Origin: Azophilus sp965221755
Lineage (GTDB): Bacteria > Pseudomonadota > Gammaproteobacteria > Pseudomonadales > Azotimanducaceae
Assembly: GCA_965221755.1 (NCBI GenBank)
Contig: OZ244921.1
Span: forward strand, 2,356,001 to 2,420,000
DNA: 64,000 nt
Direction: 5' to 3'
Of this stretch, positions 1 through 7,979 are shown in pieces. Numbering within the stretch: position 1 is the first letter of the stretch; the number at the start of each line of letters is the position of its first letter. The position numbers and the translations under genes are program-made. The notes under the pieces are model-generated. The model made no database searches. It worked only from the letters and a program-made list of their open reading frames with translations, and was not told the DNA's origin.

Positions 1-455
1 ATGGCCATCGACATCCGCTCCGCCGTGTGGTTGGCCACCGCGTGGGAAATCTCGTGTCCCATGATTTGCGCCAGTTCGTCATCGGTCAGGTCCAGCTTGT
101 GGACGAGACCGCTGTACACCGCCATGCGCCCGCCCGCCATGCACCAAGCGTTGACCGTCTCCGGGCCGTCGATGAGAGCGACGCTCCAATCCCAACCCGC
201 CGTGCGCGGATGGCGCGCCACCGTCGCGGCCACCACTCGGCCGGTGACTTGCGCCACCCGCTCGGCCAGCTGCGGGTCGTTGAGCAGCTTGTCCTCCCGC
301 TCCAATTGACGCACCGCAGCCAGATAGGCCACCCGCGACTCCGCAATGGCCGCCTGCGGAGACACCAGCAGGAACTGACTGCGCCCCGTAGGGCTGGTCT
401 CGCAGCCGCTGAGCGCAACGGCAACGGCCAGCCAAAAGCCAACCTGGATGTTCAT
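1..455 (-). CDS. M48-family metalloprotease lipoprotein (partial, runs off the left edge)
   Basis: Zinc metalloprotease of the M48 (Ste24/HtpX/LoiP-like) family, probably acting on envelope proteins from the periplasmic side. Reading leftward from the ATG at 455, the first 18 residues form a lipoprotein signal ending in a lipobox (ALSGC). About 150 residues are visible. They end in the zinc-binding HExxH motif as GHEISHA, preceded by DDELAQIM, exactly as in M48 peptidases. A good ribosome site (AAGGAG) lies five bases before the ATG. The C-terminal half, including the third zinc ligand, lies outside the window. Its start is 52 bases from the end of the Rpn-like gene read in the same direction. 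Family assignment is firm; the substrate is unknown. Confidence 0.85.
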   Translation of the reverse strand, partial: MNIQVGFWLAVAVALSGCETSPTGRSQFLLVSPQAAIAESRVAYLAAVRQLEREDKLLNDPQLAERVAQVTGRVVAATVARHPRTAGWDWSVALIDGPETVNAWCMAGGRMAVYSGLVHKLDLTDDELAQIMGHEISHAVANHTAERMSMA

Positions 456-506
456 GGGGTCTCCTTCGCAACGCCAACGCGATTTGATCGAATGGCGGCG
501 GGAATT

Positions 507-1091
507 TCAATTCATCAAGCATGATGGCAGGTCCGTCGATGCGGCTGAGGTAGGCTGCAAGCGCGCCTTCCACTGAGCCTCCGCCGACATTCGGCGCCGG
601 TAGGTTTTCAAAGGTTCGCACACCAACTTGAGGCTCGGCCTGTCCGATGCGCCGCTCGCGGAAATTCCTGCAAAGTCGGTCGGTGCTCGCCAAGCACGCC
701 TGCCGTGGTGCAGCACGATTGGCTGCACCATCGGCAGGCGCCTGTCCGGGTCCAGTTCGCCCTGCCGGGCAAGATCTTCAAGAAGTAGGCTCACGTAGGT
801 ACTCACGCGCAGCGGCGTGAGGCGGTCGGGCCGGCGCTGGTACTCGACCGGCAGGATGAGGCTGCCGCCGCCGTGCCGCCGCACTCGCCAGAGCCCATCG
901 CCGACGCGCCGCTCCAGCCTGGGGCCGAACCACTCGGCGGGCAGGCGCTCCAGGGTGCCGAAGTCGAGCGTCTCGAACAGCGCTTGGGACAGGACGATTT
1001 CCATGAGGTCTCCCGCCATCAGCCTGAAGGCGTAGATGTTCTTGAAAGCCGCGTCGTGGCGCCGCCTGCCCTTTTTGGTCCGCTTGGCCAT
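507..1091 (-). CDS. Rpn/YhgA-type PD-(D/E)XK nuclease (putative transposase), C-terminally truncated
   Basis: Member of the Rpn (recombination-promoting nuclease, YhgA-like) family, mobile DNA-cleaving proteins with a PD-(D/E)XK fold. Residues 12-150 fit the family: HDAAFKNIYAFRLMAGDLM at the N-terminus, LERLPAEWF, then the catalytic strand LILPVEYQ with the Glu-x-Gln pair, and PIVLHHG. Members are usually about 300 residues. Here the family resemblance stops near residue 155, and the last 40 residues look like out-of-frame sequence, so the C-terminus was probably lost by frameshift or deletion. A second family member, itself interrupted by an insertion sequence, starts 265 bases away on the other strand. 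It is probably inactive or partly active. Confidence 0.65.
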   Translation of the reverse strand: MAKRTKKGRRRHDAAFKNIYAFRLMAGDLMEIVLSQALFETLDFGTLERLPAEWFGPRLERRVGDGLWRVRRHGGGSLILPVEYQRRPDRLTPLRVSTYVSLLLEDLARQGELDPDRRLPMVQPIVLHHGRRAWRAPTDFAGISASGASDRPSLKLVCEPLKTYRRRMSAEAQWKARLQPTSAASTDLPSCLMN

Positions 1092-1355
1092 GCGGGAATG
1101 GTGACTGGCGGTCCGGCCGAAATTTGTAGGTTACTGCCCTACGCGTTGTGTGAGATTGCAGCGGCGCGGCTGGATGGCTGGAGCTAGGCGGACAATCGCC
1201 CAGCACCCTGCGCGACATAGCTGATCCGGCTTCAGCCGGGCGCATCCTCCGATCCGAAAAACTAAGGCATTCAAGGAATTGAACCCCTTAGACTGCTCCA
1301 ATCCGGTCCCCGAATTCGCCCATGCCCCAACAACAGCACCCTGCCTACCGGCATC
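1092..1355. other. Intergenic region between two divergent Rpn-type genes
   Basis: I see no convincing gene here. Both neighbours are transcribed away from it, so it should hold their promoters, but I could not pick out a clear -35/-10 pair. Confidence 0.4.
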
Positions 1356-1796
1356 ATGGGCGTCATGGAACACGACGCCCTCAACAAGCTCGTCTTCGCT
1401 CTCCCCCCAGTGGGGGCTGACGCGCTGCGCATCGTCGCTCGGGACTGGGTCAATCTCCTCGACCTCGAAACGCTGGAGCGGGTCAGCACTGAGCACCCGT
1501 CAACGGATCTGACCCAGCGGATTGGCGATTGCCGTGACCCGAGTGCCGGGGCGATGGAGGATTGGCCGGCGGACAACCGGGTGACGGCTTGGGTTCGGCT
1601 GTTGCGCTGCACCTCGGCGGCAGCGCTTCATGTGGCGCTTGGCCAATGTCTTTCCGAGTCTCCGGATCCGGGCGACGCAGGGTTCCGCGAGGTGTTGCGC
1701 CTGTGGTCGCTGGCGCTGCGAAGGGCGAACAAGGCTTGGAGCGGCGAGGAACTGGCGGAGTTTGAGGACAGTCAGGGAGAGAATGAGATGGCTAGC
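1356..1796 (+). pseudogene. Rpn/YhgA-type gene, 5' part, split by an IS1634-family element
   Basis: First half of a second Rpn-type PD-(D/E)XK gene. It begins MGVMEHDALNKLVFALPPV and continues to a family-like segment (WVRLLRCTSAAALHVAL, then DPGDAGFREVLRLWSLALRR). The nuclease core between the two segments seems shortened: the stretch around residue 50-70 lacks the expected Glu-x-Gln strand. The gene is broken after ...ENEMAS by the insertion element, where the reading frame runs into the terminal repeat. Removing the element and one copy of GCTAGC restores an open frame with the segment at 3895-4089, so both parts come from one gene. Confidence 0.7.
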
Positions 1797-1958
1797 CCGA
1801 CTTCAACAACTCAACCCCCGATATGGTTGATTTGAGTGGTTTTTAGCCGGTTGGGGCGATGTAACCCGCTGTTTTTGTTGATCCCGGTTTCGCCGGACGC
1901 GCTGTAGTGCTGACCTTGCCCCTTGATTTGGCCGTTGGTTGGGGCGCCCTGTCCGTCC

Positions 1959-3746
1959 ATGTTCGTGCGGGCCAAGAAGCGATTCAAGGACGGCAAGGAG
2001 CACCGCTACTGGAGCGTGGTGGAGAACGTGCGCAACCCGAACGGGCGGGTTGTCCAGCGTCAGGCGCTCTACCTTGGGGAGATCAACGACAGCCAGCGGG
2101 CGGCGTGGTGCCGCTCGATCGAGGTGCTGTGCGGCGGGCCGGACCCGAAGCCGGTGGCGCTGTTCCCGGCGGACCGGGAGGCGCCGGAGCTGGGCTGCGA
2201 GGTGGTTCGGGTTGAGCTCAAGTCGCTGCGGCTGCGCCGCCCTCGGCAGTGGGGCGCGTGCTGGCTGGCGCTGACGCTGTGGGACCGGCTGGAGCTGGAC
2301 CGGTTCTGGGGCCCCCGGCTGCCGCCGAGCCGCCAGGGCACGCGCTGGCTGGACGTCCTGAAGGCGCTGGCCTGCCACCAGCTCATCGATCCGGGCAGCG
2401 AGTGGCGCCTGCACCGGCACTGGTACGGGCAAAGCGCCCTAGGGGACCTGCTGGGCCGTCCGGCGGAGGTGGTGGGCGCCCACGCGCTGTGCCGCTGCCT
2501 GGACAGGCTGGCCGGGCACAAGCGGGAGTTCTTCTCGTTCCTGCGGGGGCGTTGGGAGACGCTGTTCGACGCACGGTTCGACGTCCTGCTCCACGACCTG
2601 ACCTCGACCTGCTTCGAGAGCGACCCGCCGTTCGGGGACAAGCGGCAGTTCGGGTACAGCCGGGACAAGCGGTCCGACTGCGTGCGGGTGGTGATCGCGC
2701 TGGTGGTGACCCCGCAGGGGTTCCCCTTGGCCTACGAGGTGATGCCGGGCAACACCAGCGACAGGACCACGCTGGCCGATTTCCTCAAGAGGATCGAGGC
2801 GCAGTACGGGCGCTCGGAGCGGACCTGGATCATGGACCGGGGCATTCCCACGGAGGAGACGCTGGCCTCGATGCGGGCCAGCGACCCGCCGGCGCAGTAC
2901 CTGGTGGGCACGCCCAAGGGGCGGCTGACCAAGCTGGAGAGGTCGTTCGCGGGCAAGCCCTGGCGGGAGGTCCGCGACTCGGTGGAGGTGAAGCTGCTCG
3001 ACGAGGACGGGGAGCTTTACGTCCTCGCGAAGAGCCGGCCGCGGATGCTCAAGGAGCGCGGCATGCGGCGGCGAAGGCTGAAGGCGCTGTGGCGCCGCCT
3101 GCACGAGCTGCGCGGCCAGTCGCTCAAGCGCGACGACCTGCTGCTCAAGCTCGGCGCGGCCAAAAAGGACGCCGGGCGGGCTTGGCGCCTGGTGGACATC
3201 GACCTGCCCGAGGAGAACGAGGCCGTCACCCCGGAGACGTTCACGTTCTCGCTGCGGCGCGACCGGCTGCGCAGGGCCCGCCGCCGCGAGGGCCGCTACC
3301 TGCTGCGCTCCAACCTGACCGGGGAGGATCCGGCAAGGCTTTGGCATTACCACCTTCGGCTGACCGAAATCGAGCAGGCGTTCAAGGAGCTCAAGCACGA
3401 CCTCGCCGTCCGGCCCGTCTTCCACCAGCGCGGGGACCGGATCGAGGCGCACATCCTCGTCGCCTTCATCGCCTGCTGCCTGCACGTGACGCTCAAGCAC
3501 ATGGCCCGGCCGCGGGCGCCGGGGCTCACCTGTCCAGCAGCCCTATCCAGTATTCCCCGGTTGTCTCCAAGCACATGGCCCGGCCGCGGGCGCCGGGGCT
3601 CACCCCAAGGGCCATCCTGGAGAAGCTCTCGACCATGCGGATGGTCGACGTGCACCTGCCGACCACGGACGGCCGGCACCTCGTGCTGCCCCGGCGCACC
3701 GACCCAACCCGCGACCAGCAACTGCTGCTGCACCAACTCGACCTGA
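1959..3746 (+). CDS. IS1634-family transposase, frameshifted near its C-terminus
   Basis: DDE transposase of the IS1634 family. The start MFVRAKKRFKDGKEHRYW fits the family better than the upstream in-frame codons. The three catalytic acids are recognisable: Asp in LLHDLTSTCFESD, Asp in WIMDRGIPTEE and Glu in RLTEIEQAFKELKHD. Up to HMARPRAPGLT the protein reads normally. A duplicated 37-bp block with a 37-bp spacer then moves translation into a foreign frame, and the proper end (KHMARPRAPGLTPRAILEKL... to 3784) continues in another frame. The catalytic core is intact, so only the last 80 or so residues are altered. Confidence 0.8.
   Translation: MFVRAKKRFKDGKEHRYWSVVENVRNPNGRVVQRQALYLGEINDSQRAAWCRSIEVLCGGPDPKPVALFPADREAPELGCEVVRVELKSLRLRRPRQWGACWLALTLWDRLELDRFWGPRLPPSRQGTRWLDVLKALACHQLIDPGSEWRLHRHWYGQSALGDLLGRPAEVVGAHALCRCLDRLAGHKREFFSFLRGRWETLFDARFDVLLHDLTSTCFESDPPFGDKRQFGYSRDKRSDCVRVVIALVVTPQGFPLAYEVMPGNTSDRTTLADFLKRIEAQYGRSERTWIMDRGIPTEETLASMRASDPPAQYLVGTPKGRLTKLERSFAGKPWREVRDSVEVKLLDEDGELYVLAKSRPRMLKERGMRRRRLKALWRRLHELRGQSLKRDDLLLKLGAAKKDAGRAWRLVDIDLPEENEAVTPETFTFSLRRDRLRRARRREGRYLLRSNLTGEDPARLWHYHLRLTEIEQAFKELKHDLAVRPVFHQRGDRIEAHILVAFIACCLHVTLKHMARPRAPGLTCPAALSSIPRLSPSTWPGRGRRGSPQGPSWRSSRPCGWSTCTCRPRTAGTSCCPGAPTQPATSNCCCTNST
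3494..3604 (+). repeat. Direct repeat of 37 bp (period 74) inside the transposase gene
   Basis: The 37 bases at 3494-3530 recur exactly at 3568-3604, with 37 different bases between them. A step of 74 is not a multiple of three, so the duplication shifts the transposase frame. Confidence 0.9.
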
Positions 3747-3894
3747 GGCTGCCGGACCAGCCGCCGCCCCGAATATCGCCCTGAAAGCCGGCCCCGACGC
3801 CGCCCCGCCAATCGGCTGTAGTGCCGACCTTTTGCCTTCGTCAACCAAAAATCAATGGATTGCGTGCCAAAAAACGCTGAGTTGTCGAAGTCGG

Positions 3895-4089
3895 GCTAGC
3901 TTGGTTGAGGTGAACGGAAGGAAGATCCAGAAGGAGTGGTTTGAGGAGGGCAGGACTGAGGGCATCGCCCAAGGCATCCAGCGTGGCCGTTCGGAGAAGC
4001 GGGAGCGGTTGCGGTGGGAGTTGTCCGCTCTAAAGCTCGACTCGGCGGCGGCGGAGAGGGTCTCGAAGCTGCTGGAACAGGGAGCATGA
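3895..4089 (+). pseudogene. Rpn/YhgA-type gene, 3' part
   Basis: C-terminal end of the Rpn-type gene whose 5' part lies before the insertion element. It reads LVEVNGRKIQKEWFEEGRTE, then GIAQGIQRGRSEKRERLRWE, and ends LDSAAAERVSKLLEQGA. The charged, glycine-rich tail with repeated EG/RG steps is typical of the end of this family. After excision of the element and one GCTAGC, it joins in frame to ...ENEMAS. Confidence 0.7.
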
Positions 4090-4208
4090 CGGTGCCCTCG
4101 GGCGGGAGGCCCGTTGACTTCGACGGACTTCCATTTGGCCCTGCTGCTTGAAAGGCCAAGTTCCCCATTAGAGTGCAGGAATCCGACCGCTCGTCCTGAC
4201 CACTTCCG

Positions 4209-4810
4209 CTATCGCATATCGAGCCAATCGAGGTTCCCCGACGTTCTCTCTCGCGAACGCAATCTACCCGTCCTCGGCAGGTTGCCGAAGGTGAACGGAA
4301 GGTGCCGCAGCCAGCGAAACCGTAACATTTGGGCCACGACGAACAGTCCTCCGGGAACCGAGGCGCTCAGGCAGAGCATTCGGCTTGGAAGGCCGGGCGG
4401 GTAGTTGTCGAACTCTTCGCAGGAGACAAGCACCAAGCGACTGACCCGGTCGGAACGCCCGGGATCGAAAACGAGCTGGGCGCCGCCCCAATCGTTGCAC
4501 ACGAGCGTGACGTCGTGGAGGTCGAGTTCCACCAAGAATTCGGCGATCAGGCGGCAATGCATGGGAGCGTCAGGTCCGCGTGATCAGGCATCAGCCTTCC
4601 GTGCCCGCCGAACGGCAATTCTGGGACGACGCAGCGGTAGCGATTGCGCAGGCCATCGACGATCTCGGCCCAGACATCGCCGTTCATGAGCACACTGTGG
4701 AGCAGAACGACGACGGGTCCGTCGCCACCGGTGTCGTAGTACCTCAAGCCGGCGTTGGTCGGTCCTTGGAGTTCCACTGGATTGCCGATCGGGGTTAGCT
4801 GGTGTCTTCG
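4209..4810 (-). pseudogene. Alpha/beta hydrolase (haloalkane dehalogenase-like), frameshifted and truncated
   Basis: Remains of an alpha/beta-hydrolase fold enzyme. The first frame gives RYYDTGGDGPVVVLLHSVL and CVVPELPFGGHGRLMPDHAD. The second frame, after a one-base loss near 4555, gives LIAEFLVELDLHDVTLVCND and WGGAQLVFDPGRSDRVSRLV. The nucleophile elbow CNDWGG carries Asp rather than Ser, as in haloalkane dehalogenases and epoxide hydrolases. Family members are near 280 residues; here the cap region breaks off near 4209, so the catalytic His end is lost. Its 5' end overlaps the downstream edge of the 104-residue gene. Confidence 0.65.
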
Positions 4811-5109
4811 GCTCGAAGCGGAACCCCTGTCAAATCCTCGACAGCCCGTTGAAAGCGGGCCGCGTTCTCCTCCCCGAGCAGCCGCCACCATCGATGTCCG
4901 CCCTGTTGCTCAAACCCGTATTGCTGCAGAATCCCCCGGTAGTTGGGGACGCTCGAGGCAAAGGGATTCAGGATGAACCAGTGGCGGCGTCGGCACTCCC
5001 AGCCACCCACGCGCTTTGGGCCGAGCCTGAGCTGGAACCCAGTTTTCTGGCGACGCGCGACGTAGCGCCCGCTCAAGTTGGCGACCTCGAATACGGCTTC
5101 TGCTGTCAT
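4795..5109 (-). CDS. Hypothetical protein, 104 residues
   Basis: Small protein starting MTAEAVFEVANLSGRYVARR, rich in aromatic and basic residues (RRRHWFILNPF, GGHRWWRLL), with no signal peptide or membrane segment. I do not recognise a family. It lies directly upstream of the broken hydrolase on the same strand and may have been co-transcribed with it. Composition and the lack of competing frames favour a real gene, though it sits in a decayed region. Confidence 0.45.
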   Translation of the reverse strand: MTAEAVFEVANLSGRYVARRQKTGFQLRLGPKRVGGWECRRRHWFILNPFASSVPNYRGILQQYGFEQQGGHRWWRLLGEENAARFQRAVEDLTGVPLRAEDTS

Positions 5110-5712
5110 CGTATCCAGATTGTATCAAACATGCGGTTCCCACCCCACCCTAACCCGACGCGCTTGTCCATCCCGTGTGGATTTCGCGGACATAGGAACC
5201 GAGCCGTTTCTTGGCGTCATCGCCGACGGCGAAGCCTAGCCCGGCCGGTCTTGCACCCGGTCCACGGGCGTCAGCACTGAACCAATTCGGGAAGCTCCGG
5301 CCAAATTCTTGGCCAGCCTCATCCCGGAGCAGCGTGACCGCGCGTTGTTCCCTGTCGATGACTTTAAGTAGCGGCGCTGCAGGGCTCCCTCCGCTTCTCC
5401 GTGCCTTAAGGCAGCGGAGTGTTTGATGACCGCGGTTGTCGACAGGCGGAGTGGAGAAGCATAATCTGCACCGCTTTGGGCGGCTATCGCGTGTACCGGC
5501 TCAGGACATTTCGGAACTTTTCGCCTGCCGGATCAGGCAGCATCCTCGATCCCGACAAGGTACTCGTTCGGGGTTCGGCAATCCATCGCGAAGCAACGCT
5601 TAACTCCCCTGATAGGCAAGTACAACTAGGAGTGCAAGAAATGTTGAGTGAAGACCTTTATGGCGAGCTAAAGGAGCAGCTATGAACTATTGCCAAGAAC
5701 GCCAGCACTGAA
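5110..5712. other. Decayed stretch between a hypothetical gene and an IS5-type element
   Basis: No intact gene is evident. On the minus strand, about 5150-5380 gives an open frame of some 75 codons (with segments EFGRSFPNWFSADARGPG and DDAKKRLGSYVREIHTGW) without a start codon, possibly the tail of a lost gene. On the plus strand, 5419-5685 is open for 88 codons, ending MLSEDLYGELKEQL, but resembles nothing I know. Both are doubtful. Confidence 0.3.
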
Positions 5713-5728
5713 CTAGGGCCTGTTCACA

Positions 5729-6489
5729 CTATCTCAGGGCCTCGACGATGAGCGCGAAGACTATGAAGCCGAGGAACATGACGTCGAGCTTCTCAAACCG
5801 GGTGAAGACGCGCCGGAAGCTCTTGAGGCGCCGGAAGAGCCGTTCGACCTCGTTGCGCCGTTTGTGGAGCGCCTTGTCGTACTTCCAAGGATCGATGCGG
5901 CTGTCCTTCGGCGGCACCACGGGGTCGAAGCCGGGGCTGAGGGCCGGCCGGCGGGTGGCGTTGTCCTCGTAGGCCTTGTCCATGACGAGCGCTGCGGCGT
6001 TGGCGGGCCGCTCCAGCAGGCTCATGAGCCTGCGGCCTTCCGGGTCGTCGTGCGCGTTGCCGGGGGAGAGCGTGAAGGTGAGCGCCGTTCGGGCATCCGC
6101 GGCAACCATATGAATTTTGGCGTTCCATCCGCCGCGGGACTTTCCGATGGACTGCGGGCCGTTTTTTTTCGGGCTCCCGTGCCGTCCGGATGCACCTTGA
6201 CGCTAGTGCTGTCCAAGCCCAGGGCCTCGACCCTGATGCGGATCAGCCGGTCCCGCTGGAGCTGCTCGAACACCCGGTCGAGCACGCCGTTCCCGGTCCA
6301 GCGGCTCATCCGCACGTGGATCGTGTTCCAGTTGCCGAAACGCTTCGGCAGGCCGCGCCACTTGCAGCCGTGCTCGGCCACGTGGAGGATGATCGGGTTG
6401 AGCACCTGCAGGTTGGGCAGGATGACGTTCCCCCGCTGCTGGGGAAGCAGCGGGGCGATCCGCTTGAACTGCGCCTCGGTGATTTCCAT
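5729..6489 (-). CDS. IS5-family transposase made by ribosomal frameshift (orfA/orfB)
   Basis: DDE transposase in two frames. OrfA starts at the ATG at 6489 (MEITEAQFKRIAPLLP) with the N-terminal DUF4096-like domain and the first catalytic Asp in LGLDSTSVKVHPDG. After ARKK, translation must slip on the A8 run to continue NGPQSIGKSRGGWNAKIHMV into orfB. OrfB carries the second Asp (LVMDKAYEDN) and the Glu region KRRNEVERLFRRLKSFRRVF. Both frames are otherwise open and the ends are intact, so this copy could be active. Some upstream codons are also open, but MEITEAQF matches the family start. Confidence 0.82.
6162..6169 (-). promoter_or_regulatory. Slippery A8 site for -1 ribosomal frameshifting in the IS5-type transposase
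   Basis: Eight consecutive A on the coding (minus) strand, read as CGA AAA AAA ACG in the zero frame. A shift of -1 gives AAA AAC GGC and continues into orfB. This is the usual fusion device of IS427-type elements. Confidence 0.75.
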
Positions 6490-6570
6490 GCTTGATGACC
6501 CTCCGCTTTTGTGGGAAAAAGACAACATGAAGGAGGATGGCATGGAATCCCCAAATAGTGTGAACAGGCC

Positions 6571-6783
6571 CTAGTCAGATTCCGAGGTCGGCCTGTTTAA
6601 CAAGGCTGTAAGGATGCCAGCGACCACTGGAACGAGCGATGACACGGCCACAACTGGCTGTCCAAGATATGCGCAGACCATGCCCATTGCAGCTATACCG
6701 AAACCCAGCCATTGCCCGCGGCGGCTTTCAACGCGTTGCGCGTCCAAGGCCGACGTCTCCCAGCTATGGCGATGCTTCTGCAT
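6571..6783 (-). pseudogene. DUF2335-type small membrane protein, N-terminally truncated
   Basis: Seventy codons from MQKHRHSWETSALDAQRVES to NRPTSESD. A basic, helical start leads into two hydrophobic segments (LGFGIAAMGMVCAYL and VVAVSSLVPVVAGILTALL). This matches the C-terminal end of DUF2335 proteins, where a coiled basic stretch is followed by two membrane helices. The usual N-terminal half is missing, and the ORF begins just eight bases after the end of the acyl-CoA dehydrogenase gene. Its TAG stop lies within the CTAG target duplication of the IS5-type element. Confidence 0.45.
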
Positions 6784-6790
6784 TGAGGCG

Positions 6791-7972
6791 TCACCGCAGC
6801 AGCTCCTCGGCGATGATCATCTTGCGCACCTCGGTGGTGCCGGCGCCGATCTCCAGCAGCTTGGTGGCGCGGAACAGGCGGTTGACCTCGGACTCCCAGA
6901 TGTAGCCGCTGCCGCCGTGAATCTGCACCGCGTTGTCCAGCACCCGGTTGCAGCCGTCGGCGCAGTAGAGCACCGAGGCGGCCGTGCGGGCATGGATTTC
7001 GCCGCGCCCGGCCTGGGTTTCGTCGGTGCGGTCGAGTTCGGCGAGCACCTGCCAGAAGAAGGTGCGCATGGTCTGCACTGCGACGTACATGTCGGCCAGG
7101 CGCGACTGCACCATCTGGAATTGGCTGATGGGCCGCCCGAACTGCTCACGGCTGGCGGCGTACTCCAGCGAAAGGTCGAGCGCCCGCTCGGCGACGCCGA
7201 CGCTGATGCCGGCGATGACCGCGCGCTCCACGTCGAGGCCGCTCATCACCACTTGGTGGCCTTGGTGCTCGGCGCCGACGATTTGGGTCAGGGGCACGGG
7301 CAGGTCGTCGAACACCAACTCCCCGGTCGGGCTGCCGCGAAAGCCCATCTTGACCAGCTTCTGCGCCACGTCGAAGCCGGGGGAAGCGGTTTCCACGGCA
7401 AAGGCGGTGATGCCCTTCGAGCCCTTGCCGCGCTCGGTCTTGGCGTACAGCAGGCAGAGGTCCGCCACCGGTCCATTGGTGATGTAGAGCTTGGTGCCGT
7501 TGACGACGTAGTGGTCGCCGTCGCGCTCGGCGCGGCAGCGCATGGAGCCCAGCGCGTCGGAGCCGGCGCCGGGTTCGGTGAGGCCCAGGCAGCCGACCCA
7601 CTCCCCGGAGCATAGCTTTGGCAGGTACTTCTCCCGCAGGGACTCGGAGCCGTTGTTGTGCAGGTTGTTGGCGCACAGGTTGTCATGGGCCACCCAGGAC
7701 AGGGCCAGGGCGTGGTTCCAGCGGCCGAAGGCCTGCGCCACCAAGCCGGCCTCCACGAGGCCTAAGCCCACCCCGCCGTAGCGCTCCGGGATGGTGATGC
7801 CCAAGAGGCCGAGTTGGCCGAGTTCCGGGAACAGGTCGTCCGGCCACCACTCCTCGGCGTCCATGCGCGGGGCGAGCGGCGCCAGACGCTCCCGGCCGTA
7901 GCGGTCGGCGTGCTCAAGCAGGGCCTGCTGGTCGGGGGTCAGTGCGAATTGGTCGGCCATTGGCGTTTCCAT
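6791..7972 (-). CDS. Acyl-CoA dehydrogenase, isovaleryl-CoA dehydrogenase type
   Basis: FAD-dependent acyl-CoA dehydrogenase, 393 residues, full length. It probably oxidises isovaleryl-CoA to 3-methylcrotonyl-CoA and passes electrons to ETF. The two family signatures are present: LTEPGAGSDALGSMR near 131 and QIHGGSGYIWESEVNRLFR near 350. The catalytic base helps narrow the substrate. Most relatives have Glu in the C-terminal loop, but here it reads IGAGTTEV with Ala at that place, and a Glu is present in GLDVERAV (Glu249), the arrangement of isovaleryl-CoA dehydrogenase. It is the last operon gene, seven bases after the carboxyltransferase stop, and supplies that complex's substrate. Citronellyl-CoA dehydrogenase remains possible. 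Confidence 0.88.
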   Translation of the reverse strand: METPMADQFALTPDQQALLEHADRYGRERLAPLAPRMDAEEWWPDDLFPELGQLGLLGITIPERYGGVGLGLVEAGLVAQAFGRWNHALALSWVAHDNLCANNLHNNGSESLREKYLPKLCSGEWVGCLGLTEPGAGSDALGSMRCRAERDGDHYVVNGTKLYITNGPVADLCLLYAKTERGKGSKGITAFAVETASPGFDVAQKLVKMGFRGSPTGELVFDDLPVPLTQIVGAEHQGHQVVMSGLDVERAVIAGISVGVAERALDLSLEYAASREQFGRPISQFQMVQSRLADMYVAVQTMRTFFWQVLAELDRTDETQAGRGEIHARTAASVLYCADGCNRVLDNAVQIHGGSGYIWESEVNRLFRATKLLEIGAGTTEVRKMIIAEELLR

Positions 7973-7979
7973 GTGGTCG

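Larger units (their letters stand above)
1797..3894 (+). mobile_element. IS1634-family insertion sequence, complete with ends and target duplication
   Basis: The ends are visible: CCCGACTTCAACAACTCA at the left and the reverse complement of CCCGACTTCGACAACTCA at the right, one mismatch in 18. The six-base sequence GCTAGC directly flanks both ends (1791-1796 and 3895-3900), a 6-bp target duplication of the size known for IS1634 elements. Total length is about 2.1 kb with one long transposase gene. The target is the Rpn-type gene. The transposase carries a 74-bp duplication that shifts its frame near the 3' end, so this copy may no longer move on its own. Confidence 0.85.
5717..6570 (-). mobile_element. 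IS5-type insertion sequence (IS427-like), 854 bp, flanked by CTAG
   Basis: The ends are perfect inverted repeats: GGCCTGTTCACACTAT at the left and ATAGTGTGAACAGGCC at the right. CTAG flanks both ends (5713-5716 and 6571-6574), as expected for a 4-bp target duplication of this family. It encodes one transposase in two overlapping frames joined by a slippery run. The right-hand CTAG supplies the TAG stop of the neighbouring DUF2335 remnant. Confidence 0.88.

Noticed and set aside
2249..3784. Plus-strand frame of 511 codons within the IS1634 element
   Set aside because: Mostly Ala/Gly/Arg/Pro shadow of the transposase. Only its last 70 codons, after the 74-bp duplication, represent the true transposase end.
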